DNA of 64,000 bases from Synechococcus sp. AG-679-D13 (GCA_003210735.1 QCUM01000006.1:1-64000), one strand, 5' to 3'. Shown: positions 45,552 through 54,442, counted from the first letter of the stretch. Numbers and translations: made by a program. Notes: generated by a model from the letters alone, not told the origin.

Positions 45552-46034
45552 TCAGCCTCCGTAGTTCCAGCCTGTGCTGGCCATGGTCAGAGCGTCTCCA
45601 TCCTCCAGGAGTCGGGCCGTTTTCACCTCACCGACAAAGACGGTGTGATCACCATGCTTGATCTGGCCGACAAGCTCACACTCGACGCCCCCGACAACGT
45701 TGTCCAGCAATGGCAATCCCAGAGGACCTTCACTGAAGGGAGCCGCGTCAAAGCGACCGCCCAGGCCCTTCTGCGGTTTGAAAAACACAGCAGCGAGGTC
45801 CTTCTGATCAGCCTTCAGCATGTTCAGAGAAAAGCGTCCGGTGCGCTCGATGATCCCGTGGCTGGTGCTGTCCGCCCGCACACCCATCACAACCAGAGGT
45901 GGCTCGAATGAGCCCTGAGTCACCCAGCTTGCGGTGAAACCGTTCACTTCATCGCCGTCCCGGACACCGCAAACGAAAAGACCATGGGGAATTTTGCGGA
46001 GGAGAACCTTCTTGGCGTCAGCGTCGAGACTCAT
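45552..46034 (-). CDS. Flavin reductase-like domain protein (DIM6/NTAB family)
   Basis: The protein of about 160 residues starts at ATG 46034 ([20 protein letters not shown]); the ATG six codons earlier is also possible. It shows the FMN-binding split-barrel pattern: [28 protein letters not shown] and [19 protein letters not shown]. In cyanobacteria this domain also occurs as the C-terminal part of flavodiiron proteins; here it is free-standing. It ends 8 nt before uvrC on the same strand. The substrate is unknown. Confidence 0.83.
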   Translation of the reverse strand: MSLDADAKKVLLRKIPHGLFVCGVRDGDEVNGFTASWVTQGSFEPPLVVMGVRADSTSHGIIERTGRFSLNMLKADQKDLAAVFFKPQKGLGGRFDAAPFSEGPLGLPLLDNVVGGVECELVGQIKHGDHTVFVGEVKTARLLEDGDALTMASTGWNYGG

Positions 46035-46106
46035 GGGTAGAACCAATGTCACCGAAATCTAGGGATTCAATCCCTGCATAGGATCTGCCAATACCGGCGG
46101 GATCGG

Positions 46107-46598
46107 ATGAGAGCGCTTTACCCGGGCAGTTTCGATCCGCTCACGAACGGTCACATGGATCTGATCGAGCGGGCCGCCAGCCTGTTCGGGGGTGTGATCG
46201 TTGCGGTTTTATCCAACCCCAACAAAAAGCCCGTCTTCAGCGTTGAACAACGCATCGCTCAGATTCAGGCCTCCACGGCATATCTGGATGGGATTGAGGT
46301 GATCAGCTTCGATGGCCTCACGGTGAACTGTGCGGAAACCCACCGGGCCGATCTGATCCTGAGGGGCCTGCGGGCGATGAGTGATTTCGAATATGAGCTC
46401 CAGATCGCCCACACCAACCGCTCGCTTGATGAAACCCTCGAAACGGTTTTTCTAGCCACTTCCGCCCGTCACAGTTTCCTGAGCAGCTCCGTGGTCAAAG
46501 AGGTTGCCCGCTTCGGTGGAACGATCGACCACATGGTGCCCGAGGTGGTAGCCAAGGACCTCATAACGCTCTTTAATTCGGCTTTCCCGCCTCGTTGA
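46107..46598 (+). CDS. coaD: Phosphopantetheine adenylyltransferase
   Basis: CoaD makes dephospho-CoA from 4'-phosphopantetheine and ATP. The 163-residue protein has the nucleotidyltransferase motif [14 protein letters not shown] (7-20), the substrate loop [16 protein letters not shown] and the second catalytic motif [11 protein letters not shown]. Its length is that of the E. coli enzyme (159 aa). It is followed after 1 nt by the coiled-coil gene, so the two are co-transcribed. Confidence 0.96.
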   Translation: MRALYPGSFDPLTNGHMDLIERAASLFGGVIVAVLSNPNKKPVFSVEQRIAQIQASTAYLDGIEVISFDGLTVNCAETHRADLILRGLRAMSDFEYELQIAHTNRSLDETLETVFLATSARHSFLSSSVVKEVARFGGTIDHMVPEVVAKDLITLFNSAFPPR

Positions 46599-46599
46599 T

Positions 46600-47529
46600 A
46601 TGAGCGATATTCGCTTCGCCGTTCTCGATCAGCTGGATCAGCTGGAGGATGTCTTTCTCGAAGGAAGCCGCGTCCCATTCAGCGGCGGGCGTCTGGTGAA
46701 TGAGAACGACGCCGTTGAACTCCTTGATGCCATTCGGGAGGCGCTCCCGGGGGAGGTTGAACGTGCAGCGCAACTGCTGGAGCGTCGCGACTCGTTTATC
46801 AACACTGCAAAGCAACAGGCCGAAGAACTGGTGCAACAGGGCAAGCGCCAGCACGACCAACTGGTGAGCAGCGCAACGGTCCGTCAGGAGGCCGAACGCC
46901 AGGTGAATGACATGCGGGAACAGACCCGTCAACAGTGCGAAACCCTCCTCAAAACAACACGGCAACAGGGGGCAGCACTGGAACAGGAGATGCAGGCCAA
47001 ATTGGCGCAACAGGAGCAGCAGTTCACTGCCCGCCGGCAGCAGTTGGAGCAGGAAGCACAACAGCGGCGCCAGCAACTGGAACAGGAGGCCATGGAGTTC
47101 AAACGCCAGCAGGCAGACCTGCATGAGGCCAATCGCCGTCAGGTACTTCAAGACCTCGAAACAATCCGCAGCGAGGGCCAGCGGCTTCAGAAAGAAAGCC
47201 GGGACGAAGCCGAACGGGTTCACAACGACGCACTTCAGTTCCGGCAGCAGACCCAGCAGCAGTGCGAATCACTGATTCAGCGCAGTCGCCAGGAAGCCGG
47301 CAGCGTTCAGGACGGAGCGAATCGTTATGCCGAACAGACCCTGGGCGAGCTGGAGGGTCGGTTGAAGGAAATGGCCCAGGTGGTGATCGCAGGCCGGCAG
47401 GAGTTGGTGAAGATCCAGTCAATCCGAACCGACACAACCAAGCCGGCCGAATCACAGGGCAAAACTGTGTCGATCAGCCGAGCCCGTCGCGCTGCCTCAA
47501 GGCTGCGCTCCATGAAGGGCACCGGCTGA
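46600..47529 (+). CDS. Long coiled-coil protein, DivIVA-like
   Basis: The 309-residue protein is almost wholly coiled coil, with Gln/Glu/Arg-rich heptads from about 50 to 260 (QQLEQEAQQRRQQLEQEAME). A short N-terminal head, IRFAVLDQLDQLEDVFLEGS, with VPFSGGRLVNENDAVELLDAI resembles the DivIVA membrane-binding head. Cyanobacterial DivIVA-like Cdv3 works in division, but identity is not proven here. The last part is basic (SRARRAASRLRSMKG). It follows coaD by 1 nt and its end overlaps dacB-like by 56 nt. Confidence 0.7.
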   Translation: MSDIRFAVLDQLDQLEDVFLEGSRVPFSGGRLVNENDAVELLDAIREALPGEVERAAQLLERRDSFINTAKQQAEELVQQGKRQHDQLVSSATVRQEAERQVNDMREQTRQQCETLLKTTRQQGAALEQEMQAKLAQQEQQFTARRQQLEQEAQQRRQQLEQEAMEFKRQQADLHEANRRQVLQDLETIRSEGQRLQKESRDEAERVHNDALQFRQQTQQQCESLIQRSRQEAGSVQDGANRYAEQTLGELEGRLKEMAQVVIAGRQELVKIQSIRTDTTKPAESQGKTVSISRARRAASRLRSMKGTG

Positions 47530-48787
47530 GGCGTTGCGTCTCCTGAAGAATCCTGCCCATCACCGGTTTTGGATCCAGGGCGCCATTGGCGATCATGCTG
47601 ACGTAACGGGGGCCGTTGTTCGTTTCGAGAATTCCAGAAACGGCCCGAACACCTCGGAGAGTGCCGGTCTTCCCCCAGAAACGGCCCTGCAGGCTGGTCC
47701 CCCTCCAGTAGCGGCGAAGGGTGCCACGGCGCCCTGCAATCGCCATGGATGCCTGGTAGTAAGCGCCCAGAGGATGCTGGGCCATCCGCCAAAGCAGAGC
47801 GGCCAACGTTCGACTCGTCACCCGGTTGGCGCGGGAAAGACCACTTCCATCCCGAATGCGTAATCCCCGCATTGGCATTCCCTGGGCCTGCAACCACCGG
47901 GTGTTTGCCAGGAGTGCTCGATTGAGATCCCAGCTGTCAGCCCCTTCCCGCAGAAGCACTTCGGCAGTGAAGTTGTGACTCTCGGTGTTGGCGAGGCTGA
48001 GCAACGCATGCATCGGAGCGGACTCCTCGGTATGCAGCAGCTGCGGTAGACGGCTGAAAGGATTTCGGCGCTGGTCTCCCGTTCTGTCTTCGCTGTTCAC
48101 CATCACCATCTCGAACTGTCCCCCCCGCTGCTTTGCGCTTGCCTGCATCACTCTCCGCAGACGCAGGGCAGGATCCATCACCGCCATGTGGAGGGCATTG
48201 CTGGTGAGAGCCAGTCGTGTGATCGGAGCGCCGTAGGCATAACTGCGATCGTCGACAGGCCAGTCGTTGGGCCACCAGCGTTGGCGAGGAACATCCCGAA
48301 GCATCAGCCGCACCGGTTCACCTGTTGTGACCCTGGAGCGGCTGCCACCCTGTCCGAGCGCCACCATGGCCAGACGCTGTAGCTCTTCGATGCTCAGATC
48401 GGGATCTCCCTCCCCGATGATTTCGAAACTCCCGTCTCCATGGCGGAGCAACTGGGTTCGCAGCCGCTGATCGGGGCCTAGCCGATCCAGGGCAAAGGCA
48501 GTGCTGATCAGCTTTTGATTGGACGCTGGAATGCGGGGAAGCCAACCGTTGAGATCGGCCAACAACTGACCGCGATCATCCAGAACACTGATGCTCCAGG
48601 GCGCCGTGGAGCCGCCGACTGCCGCTCGAATAGTGCTCTGCAGCTGCGGACAAAGCGGACGCTGCAAACGACCGGGGAGTCCCTGACGCTGGACAGGGGG
48701 AGGAGGCTGCAACAACGCATCCGCAGCCTGAACAGCCGGACCGCTGACAGAGGTGATCAAGGCGATGGCTGTCGCGAAACGCCTCAT
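47474..48787 (-). CDS. D-alanyl-D-alanine carboxypeptidase/endopeptidase (PBP4, DacB family)
   Basis: The 437-residue S13-type penicillin-binding protein has an N-terminal signal peptide (about 1-22), the active-site ASNQK (S89, K92), the SHN motif (TESHNFTAEVL) and the KTG motif (FWGKTGTLRG). It trims or opens peptidoglycan cross-links in the periplasm. Its start overlaps the DUF4330 stop by 4 nt, making a cell-envelope pair. Confidence 0.93.
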   Translation of the reverse strand: MRRFATAIALITSVSGPAVQAADALLQPPPPVQRQGLPGRLQRPLCPQLQSTIRAAVGGSTAPWSISVLDDRGQLLADLNGWLPRIPASNQKLISTAFALDRLGPDQRLRTQLLRHGDGSFEIIGEGDPDLSIEELQRLAMVALGQGGSRSRVTTGEPVRLMLRDVPRQRWWPNDWPVDDRSYAYGAPITRLALTSNALHMAVMDPALRLRRVMQASAKQRGGQFEMVMVNSEDRTGDQRRNPFSRLPQLLHTEESAPMHALLSLANTESHNFTAEVLLREGADSWDLNRALLANTRWLQAQGMPMRGLRIRDGSGLSRANRVTSRTLAALLWRMAQHPLGAYYQASMAIAGRRGTLRRYWRGTSLQGRFWGKTGTLRGVRAVSGILETNNGPRYVSMIANGALDPKPVMGRILQETQRLSRCPSWSAALRQRDGLG

Positions 48788-49293
48788 GGCAGTTCCAAAC
48801 CGCTCACAACGCCCGTGACGCGGTAAAGCAGACCCTCCAACTCGACCGGCGTGCCGATCTTGAGTTTCGTGCCAGCCACCACAACACCGGATGAACTGGT
48901 TTCCGCTTCAGCCTGAAGCTGGAAACGGGCATGAATCGGGCGTCCAGCAGTGGGGTCTGAAGCCTCAACAATCGTGCCGTCCGGCAGAAGATCAAGAAGA
49001 GGTCGGGTTATGTCATCCACAGCCAGCAGCTGCACCCGACCAGCCGGCTGGTTTCGAATCACAATGCTGACAGTTCCTTCCTCGCGGACCGCAGCAAAGA
49101 ACGTTTCGGGCTGATCGAGGTAGAGATGCCGGACATCGACTGAAAGCTCAACCGATTCCATCGAACCAGTGGCACGGGCCAGACCATTGGCCAGTTTCGG
49201 AGACCAGACGGCACCAGCCAGTGCCGTCAGGGCTGCCAGGGCAGCGAGACCATCCAACAGCGTGAACTGACGCAAAGAGAATCGGCGCGTCAT
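48784..49293 (-). CDS. DUF4330-family membrane-anchored protein
   Basis: The 169-residue protein has one N-terminal membrane helix (about 13-32, FTLLDGLAALAALTALAGAV) and a beta-rich extracytoplasmic domain; a late segment reads VVVAGTKLKIGTPVELEGLLYRVTG. This pattern fits the DUF4330 family, common in cyanobacteria. It overlaps the DacB-type gene by 4 nt, suggesting a role near peptidoglycan or envelope transport (inference). Confidence 0.75.
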   Translation of the reverse strand: MTRRFSLRQFTLLDGLAALAALTALAGAVWSPKLANGLARATGSMESVELSVDVRHLYLDQPETFFAAVREEGTVSIVIRNQPAGRVQLLAVDDITRPLLDLLPDGTIVEASDPTAGRPIHARFQLQAEAETSSSGVVVAGTKLKIGTPVELEGLLYRVTGVVSGLELP

Positions 49294-49326
49294 ACAACCG
49301 AATCAGCAGACCAAACCTTAAGGAGG

Positions 49327-49345
49327 GGTTGAAGAGGCTTCAACC
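49327..49345 (-). terminator. Hairpin downstream of the DUF1995-like gene
   Basis: A perfect 8-bp stem, GGTTGAAG (49327-49334) with CTTCAACC (49338-49345) and a 3-nt loop, lies 7 nt after the stop of the gene at 49352. There is no clear T-run on the minus strand, so it may slow decay rather than end transcription. Confidence 0.5.
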
Positions 49346-49351
49346 GCCGAA

Positions 49352-50074
49352 TCATTTGCTCAGACCATCAAGGAAACGATCAACGTTTCCAAGTTGTTGT
49401 TTGATGCCATCAGGATCCTCACCGGCGAGAAGTGCGCTCAAGCTTTCCGGATCAGGACGGTCGGCGCTGGTGCTCAACCAGCGGTAGCCATCTGGATCCT
49501 GACGGAAAAGAGCCCATTCGTCCGGGAAGACCCGCATGAGAGCACCCCCCTCCAACGGCTGAAGCCAATAGGCCTGCTGCCAGGAGGAGACGAAACCACG
49601 ACGCCGTTTTCGCGCCACGCTGCCGATGCCCACAGCGGCATCTTCCAGACGACCATTCAGCATCACAATCACGCCACGGTGTGCTTCGCAGAGCGCCATG
49701 AACGCGTCATAGTCCGACGGCTGAGGACCCACCGCTAGCAGCAGCGCGTCGGGATCTGCCTGGGAGGACCACTGGTTGAAATCAGCGATGGACGCGGCCA
49801 GGTCCGGAGCGTCTCGTCGTGCCAGGGCAGCGGCACCGGCATCGGGCCAAAGCAGCTTCAAACTGGAGTCAACGGCGCTGAGTGCTTCCGCCAGACGCAG
49901 GGCCACGGGCAAGAGCCGAAGATTCTCGAAGCGCAGGGTTGCTCCCCACCTGCTTCCATCCGGTGATGCGACAGCGGCCTTGACGGCCTTCAGCAGATCG
50001 GCCTCCGCCTTCAACAGATCGGGGGGAAGCACATACGCCGGAGCATCAGTTGCGGTGTCGGCGGCGTCGGACAC
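49352..50074 (-). CDS. DUF1995-like protein
   Basis: The 240-residue protein is read from a GTG at 50074, just after the upstream cysteine desulfurase stop; the open frame reaches back to 50233, but those residues lie antisense-like within the desulfurase end. Helical start LPPDLLKAEADLLKAVKAAV, then GATLRFENLRLLPVALRLAEAL, DALLLAVGPQPSDYDAFMAL, and a late Trp/Arg-rich block fit a DUF1995-type domain seen in cyanobacteria and plastids. No function is known to me. It is co-directional with the desulfurase. Confidence 0.65.
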   Translation of the reverse strand: MSDAADTATDAPAYVLPPDLLKAEADLLKAVKAAVASPDGSRWGATLRFENLRLLPVALRLAEALSAVDSSLKLLWPDAGAAALARRDAPDLAASIADFNQWSSQADPDALLLAVGPQPSDYDAFMALCEAHRGVIVMLNGRLEDAAVGIGSVARKRRRGFVSSWQQAYWLQPLEGGALMRVFPDEWALFRQDPDGYRWLSTSADRPDPESLSALLAGEDPDGIKQQLGNVDRFLDGLSK

Positions 50075-50105
50075 GGAGTCTTGGTCGGGACTGTTGAACA
50101 GCTTC

Positions 50106-51278
50106 TCAGGCGCTGGCCCTGATCGCGAGCTGCAGTCGCTCCGGCACCTGATCGAGAACCGCAAGATCAATCCATGGACCAAGGCTGAAACGAAGCAACG
50201 ACTGCCGCAGGGCCGTTTCAACTCCCATGGCACTCAGAACAGCACTGTCCTGAACCGTTCCCGAACGGCAGGCGCTGCCGCTGCTGCAGGCCACATTGCG
50301 GCGCGCCAGCTCACGGACAAGTCTGCGACCGGAAAGAGGACTGCCACCTGCCGTAGTGATCAGGCAGGCCAGATGATTGGGAAGGCGTGGGGTTGTTTCT
50401 CCATGAAGCACTGTCACACCATCGATCGCCTCGATCTGCGCCTGAAGCCTGTCTCTCCAACCCAGCAACTGAGGTGTTGCTCCAGGGGGTGTCGACTGAT
50501 GGAAAGGATCGAAGTGGGGAAGGGTCTGCAGCGCCTCCGCCAGTCCAGCAATCAATGCGACCGGCTCGGTACCAGCCCGCAGCCCTCCCTCCTGGCCTCC
50601 ACCGCCCTGCATGGGCTGCTGGATCAGTCCCTGCCGATGAAGCAGCAGACCCACACCCCGCGGCCCCTGAAGTTTGTGGGAGGAGAAGCTGAGCAGATCG
50701 ATAGGCAGGGACGACCAATCGATCAAACCCTGGGGCAACAGCTGGGTGGCATCGGTATGGATCAAAACACCGCGCTCTCGACAGGAGGCAGCAATGGGCA
50801 GTAACGGCTGCAGCGTTCCCACCTCGCTTTGTGCCCAGATCAGAGACACCATTCGCGTCGGTGGTGCCAGCAAACGATCGAGCTGATCCAACTTCAAGAC
50901 ACCCGTCGCATCGACCGGCCAGCGTTCCAGTACCCAACCCCGTTGAACCAGAACCTGTGCCGCTGCCTCAACGGCCGGATGTTCAACGGCGGAAATCACC
51001 AGGCGTCCGACGGGCTGCTGGTCCATAGCGCCCAAAAGAGCCAGATGCACTGATTCAGTGGCACCTGAGGTGAAGATGAGCTGATCTGGTTCGGCGTTCA
51101 GCGCTGCTGCGATCTGCGCGCGACAACGGCCCAGAGCTTCAGCAGCGATCAGTCCAGGACCGTGAAGGCTGCTGGGGTTGGCCCAGGCATCCTTCTGAAT
51201 CCGATCCATGCAGCGGAGCACATTGGGCAGTGGCGGCGTGGTCGCCGCTGCATCCAGATAAATCTCAGGGATTACCAC
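50106..51278 (-). CDS. Cysteine desulfurase (IscS/NifS type)
   Basis: This PLP enzyme releases sulfur from cysteine for Fe-S cluster and thiolation chemistry. From a GTG start at 51278 (MVIPEIYLDAAATTPP) it is 390 residues. The PLP lysine is in SFSSHKLQGPRGVG, the catalytic Cys loop is CSSGSACRSG, and the PLP-stacking His is in SAVEHPAVE. The GTG overlaps the end of dapF by 14 nt, so the genes are coupled. The frame open before it (to 51494) is the dapF shadow. Confidence 0.93.
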   Translation of the reverse strand: MVIPEIYLDAAATTPPLPNVLRCMDRIQKDAWANPSSLHGPGLIAAEALGRCRAQIAAALNAEPDQLIFTSGATESVHLALLGAMDQQPVGRLVISAVEHPAVEAAAQVLVQRGWVLERWPVDATGVLKLDQLDRLLAPPTRMVSLIWAQSEVGTLQPLLPIAASCRERGVLIHTDATQLLPQGLIDWSSLPIDLLSFSSHKLQGPRGVGLLLHRQGLIQQPMQGGGGQEGGLRAGTEPVALIAGLAEALQTLPHFDPFHQSTPPGATPQLLGWRDRLQAQIEAIDGVTVLHGETTPRLPNHLACLITTAGGSPLSGRRLVRELARRNVACSSGSACRSGTVQDSAVLSAMGVETALRQSLLRFSLGPWIDLAVLDQVPERLQLAIRASA

Positions 51279-52353
51279 GTTCGAAGCGGGCCCGGGTTCG
51301 TTGTTCCAGAGATTCACTGGCCAACTGCAGCATTGAATCGAGGGAGGTGCTTTCCAGGAACGCCTGAACCTGCTTCTGAGAGGCGGCTTCAACTTCAGGA
51401 TCCAAGGGTTGATCACTGCCAGCCTTTGGCGTGGAGGATGGTGTTTCCGAAACGACGGGTTCTCGAGTGGCTTCCTGACTGATGTACAAACCATCAGGCA
51501 TCAATTCAGGCGAGAACACCCCATCGAACAGGGCCACCGCCGGACCCGTCATCAGGACAGAGCCACGTTTGTCAGGCCATGCGATCTGAAGAGGTCCACC
51601 GGGAAGCATCACCTCAGCATGGTCATCGGATAAGCCCAGAAGAACCGCTGCAACCAACGTGGCGCAGGCGCCGGTTCCACAGGCGAGGGTTGGACCTGCA
51701 CCACGCTCCCAGACACGAATCTCAAGTTGGTCTCGGCTGTGAACACGCAGGAAATGCACATTCGTCTTGGCAGGGAAGAGAGGGTGAACTTCCAAAGCAG
51801 CTCCCCAGGCGTCGAAAGGAATGGCATCAAGGTCGTCCACAGGAACCACCACGTGAGGATTCCCCATACCAACAGCGGCAACAGAAAGACGGGTTTCGGA
51901 GAGATCAGCCTCCCCGCGAGGCAAACCGTCCACCGAAGGCAAGGTCGTTGGCACCGTCTCCGGCTGCAGAAAAGGTGGTCCCATATCCACAAGCAGCTGG
52001 CCATCGTCCATCAGTTCAGGACGGATCAGCCCAGCAGGTGTCTCAATGGACCAACGAAAACCGGGCTCATTTCCATCACTATCCGCGAGAAAACGCGCCA
52101 GACAGCGGATGCCATTGCCACACATCTCCGCCTCACTGCCATCTGCATTGAAGATGCGCATGCGCAAATCACCTTCAGCCTGGGGCGGTAAGGCCAGGAT
52201 CACCCCATCGCCTCCGATGCCAAAGCGACGGTCACAGACCTGACGAACCCAGGCTGGATCGGGGTCGGTGATGGCAGATGGCAGCTGCCCATGACGACCT
52301 TCAAGGATCAGAAAGTCATTACCAAGGCCGTGATATTTGCTGAACGGAAGCAC
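51265..52353 (-). CDS. dapF: Diaminopimelate epimerase with a C-terminal extension
   Basis: DapF converts LL- to meso-diaminopimelate for lysine and peptidoglycan. The catalytic Cys pair is clear (MCGNGIRCLA and ACGTGACATL), with GNDFLILEG at the N-terminus. The core ends near residue 285. A further 75 or so residues, Ser/Pro/Glu-rich then helical (QKQVQAFLESTSLDSMLQLA), are not part of the usual 275-285-residue enzyme. Its last 14 nt overlap the cysteine desulfurase start. It borders the AT-rich island on its upstream side. Confidence 0.93.
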   Translation of the reverse strand: MLPFSKYHGLGNDFLILEGRHGQLPSAITDPDPAWVRQVCDRRFGIGGDGVILALPPQAEGDLRMRIFNADGSEAEMCGNGIRCLARFLADSDGNEPGFRWSIETPAGLIRPELMDDGQLLVDMGPPFLQPETVPTTLPSVDGLPRGEADLSETRLSVAAVGMGNPHVVVPVDDLDAIPFDAWGAALEVHPLFPAKTNVHFLRVHSRDQLEIRVWERGAGPTLACGTGACATLVAAVLLGLSDDHAEVMLPGGPLQIAWPDKRGSVLMTGPAVALFDGVFSPELMPDGLYISQEATREPVVSETPSSTPKAGSDQPLDPEVEAASQKQVQAFLESTSLDSMLQLASESLEQRTRARFERGNP

Positions 52354-52801
52354 TGCTAGAGAGGCTGGTCGTGGCCGGATTTTACAAGGGGTCTGAGTTG
52401 GCTGATATTGGGCTGCTGGTTACAGCTCTAGGGCACGTTTAAGAATCGCTAGAACGGCACAGCCATCACTTCAATGACCTCCCAATCAAGGTTCCAAAAC
52501 AACACGATTTCACGCAAGCGAATACCCAAAATTGGCAACTGTTAGCGATGCACTGCATACAAATCAATACCTTCAAGAGAACTCACTCAGCTCGATCATA
52601 TTCACCACACAGCAATACCTACAGACCGCTACTGAATACAGTTCCAAACCAACTACGCTGGGGCAACACCTGGCCAGCGGAGAGCATGGGGCACAAAGGC
52701 TTGAATATGTCCACCTGCAATTACGCAAGGGCTTCACATTGTTTGGACGAAATGGAATAGCTATATATTTTGAACCAATAAAATGACTGGGACGACAACG
52801 A
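52354..52801. other. Left edge of the AT-rich island; only a weak ORF
   Basis: Upstream of dapF, 450 nt hold no convincing gene. A TTG-initiated frame at 52532-52786 (84 aa, no ribosome-binding site, competing frame at 52548) is the best candidate and I do not accept it. The base content falls toward AT here, marking the boundary of the accessory island. Confidence 0.5.
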
Positions 52802-53020
52802 CTAATTGTCAGATTGCGCGTCATTCACCAAAAAACTTCCACCATTGCAAAGGTGCACTGCCTTGAATGATTTATCAATTACATAGCCGCTGTGAACCGT
52901 GTATTTTTCTTCAATTGATTCATTGACACACATATTAAAGTTATGTGCCTCGAGCGCAACTGGCAATAGCGGAATAATTGCAGCGATTGACACCGCTGTT
53001 GCCAATACCTTGTAATACAT
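52802..53020 (-). CDS. Small exported protein, 72 aa, unknown
   Basis: A clear signal peptide (MYYKVLATAVSIAAIIPLLP, cleavage near VALEA) is followed by a 46-residue mature part. It has two Cys (NMCVNES and HLCNGGS), probably one disulfide. Base content is low in GC. It is unrelated to any family I know and stands alone, with no partner on the same strand. Confidence 0.55.
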   Translation of the reverse strand: MYYKVLATAVSIAAIIPLLPVALEAHNFNMCVNESIEEKYTVHSGYVIDKSFKAVHLCNGGSFLVNDAQSDN

Positions 53021-53422
53021 AGAGCAGGCATGAAATCTTCTTAGATATTAGTCCAAGACATCAGTCTGTAAAGCCACTCCGCTTGCCCAGCACGGCTCTG
53101 CATTGAGGCTTAATAGTTGCCAATTCTACTTTGATCTGAATGCTTTTAGCTTTTCGCAAAGCTTTACACTTGAGTTTTTTCCGTCAAAACATAATCACTC
53201 CGTTCTTGCGACCTGCTGAAGCACTTGAGCGCAAGAGCTGGCTGAAATAAAAGATCAATTCAACGACACTGCTTAAGATTTTCGGAGCAACCACAAATCA
53301 GGATGAAATTTCAAAATTGAGCCAAATCCGGTATCAATAAAAATAAAGCAGATAAAGAAAAAACAATTGGCTAATTTTTAAACATTCAAGACTAAGCGAG
53401 TTTATTTACAAGGGGAGCGAAG
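53021..53422. other. AT-rich intergenic stretch in the island
   Basis: About 400 nt without a supported gene. The only clear element is a 6-bp hairpin AGCTTT-TCGC-AAAGCT (53148-53163). Otherwise it is low-complexity AT-rich DNA. Confidence 0.55.
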
Positions 53423-53509
53423 ATGGCAAAGGCAAATATTCAATTAAAAAACAAATTAGCAGTGAGAGAAAATAATCCAGCCGCCCAGTTCGATCGCGAT
53501 TATCTATGA
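53423..53509 (+). CDS. Putative 28-aa peptide with a strong ribosome-binding site
   Basis: AGGGGAG at 53411-53417 lies 5 nt before ATG 53423, the best ribosome-binding site in the island. The frame gives MAKANIQLKNKLAVRENNPA and eight more residues, basic at the start and acidic at the end. No homologue is known to me. The ribosome-binding site is the main support. Confidence 0.35.
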   Translation: MAKANIQLKNKLAVRENNPAAQFDRDYL

Positions 53510-53733
53510 GCCAAACATCAATGAAGCCGCTTTAATTGGTACTAATTAAGACTTTTCAACAATGCAGTCTTAATCAAAGGGAACTGCAGTCAGCGGCGCA
53601 CACCAACCTCAGCCAATCACCAACGCAAAGGAAGTTACACATGAAAGTCGTAATATGCTGAATGAAGAAATCAAATGAGGCAAGGATCGTCGGCAAGGCT
53701 CTCTACGAATCTTCGTCTTAGTTCATAAAGTTA
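53510..53733. other. Island spacer with a 9-bp inverted repeat
   Basis: ATTAAGACT (53545-53553) pairs exactly with AGTCTTAAT (53566-53574) across a 12-nt loop. There is no T-run after it on either strand. No ORF of note is present in this stretch. Confidence 0.5.
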
Positions 53734-53739
53734 TATAAT
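53734..53739 (+). promoter_or_regulatory. Consensus -10 box upstream of the 61-aa ORF
   Basis: A perfect TATAAT is followed by GGAAAAGC and lies 23 nt before ATG 53763. The -35 (near CTTCGT) is weak. This matches the layout of the hemG promoter at 41183. Confidence 0.4.
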
Positions 53740-53762
53740 GGAAAAGCTACGAGCAATTAGCG

Positions 53763-53948
53763 ATGATCAAATCAATTCCAAATAAGACAGAAAAAGGCGG
53801 AAATATTTTCAATTTTATTAGAATGGCGAATCAAGTTACTGTAAAACGAGAGCAAGGCACGAACCAAGATGTTAGCTCTTTGGATTACATGAATAAAGTA
53901 CCAAGACTAAACAGAACTATAAAAACAAATGATGAAACTCTCGAGTAG
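53763..53948 (+). CDS. Hypothetical 61-aa protein in the island
   Basis: The ORF starts 23 nt after a consensus -10 box and has no long competing frame. The product is hydrophilic and Lys/Asn-rich (MIKSIPNKTEKGGNIFNFIR), with no helix-turn-helix or membrane segment. It may be a real small gene or chance in AT-rich DNA. It is followed by a 130-nt gap and the VOC gene. Confidence 0.3.
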   Translation: MIKSIPNKTEKGGNIFNFIRMANQVTVKREQGTNQDVSSLDYMNKVPRLNRTIKTNDETLE

Positions 53949-54082
53949 TTGAAACTAGTAATTAAAAGTCACCTTAAGGAATTAGGGCAAGATCACACAC
54001 CCTGTCAGCAATGGTGAGGTTACAGTGAATTACTTGCTACAAACAAGTTGATGGTTTGAGCATTTCAGCAGAAAATCTCCCT

Positions 54083-54442
54083 ATGAAAACCATAGAAATC
54101 AAAGCATTTGTACCGTCTAAAGACTACGAGCTATCAAAACGATTCTACCAAGACTTAGGCTTTGAACTGGCTTCTGACACCAATGGCATTGCATACTTCA
54201 AGTCATGCAATTCAAGCTTTTTACTTCAAGACTTTTATGAAGAGAAGCATGCCAAAAACTTTGTGATGCATCTATTGGTAGAAAACATTGAACAGTTCCA
54301 CTCAAAGCTTAAAAATAGCACTATAGAAGAAAATTATAAAATACAAATCTCAGATATAGAAACACAACCATGGGGTATGTATGACTTTATTGTTATTGAC
54401 CCATCTGGAGTTCTATGGCGTATTGCTCAAAATATTGACTAA
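54083..54442 (+). CDS. VOC-superfamily protein (glyoxalase/bleomycin-resistance fold)
   Basis: From ATG 54083 the 119-residue protein begins MKTIEIKAFVPSKDYELSKR, then FYQDLGFELASDTNGIAYF, two betaalphabetabetabeta units and the ending WGMYDFIVIDPSGVLWRIAQ. This is the single-domain VOC fold; the final DPSG-LWR strand is typical. No clear two-His/Glu metal set can be assigned, so it may bind a ligand rather than catalyse. A TTG nine codons earlier is a less likely start. AT-rich, probably acquired. Confidence 0.75.
   Translation: MKTIEIKAFVPSKDYELSKRFYQDLGFELASDTNGIAYFKSCNSSFLLQDFYEEKHAKNFVMHLLVENIEQFHSKLKNSTIEENYKIQISDIETQPWGMYDFIVIDPSGVLWRIAQNID

Noticed and set aside
46573-47223. 216-aa Leu-rich (-) frame opposite the coiled-coil gene
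   Set aside because: The hydrophobic look is the complement of Gln/Glu/Arg codons; not a membrane protein gene.
49776-50804. 342-aa (+) open frame over the DUF1995-like and desulfurase genes
   Set aside because: Antisense to two supported genes, with low-complexity Ala/Arg/Ser composition.
52532-52786. 84-aa TTG-initiated frame upstream of dapF
   Set aside because: No ribosome-binding site and a competing 70-aa frame at 52548; composition does not favour either.
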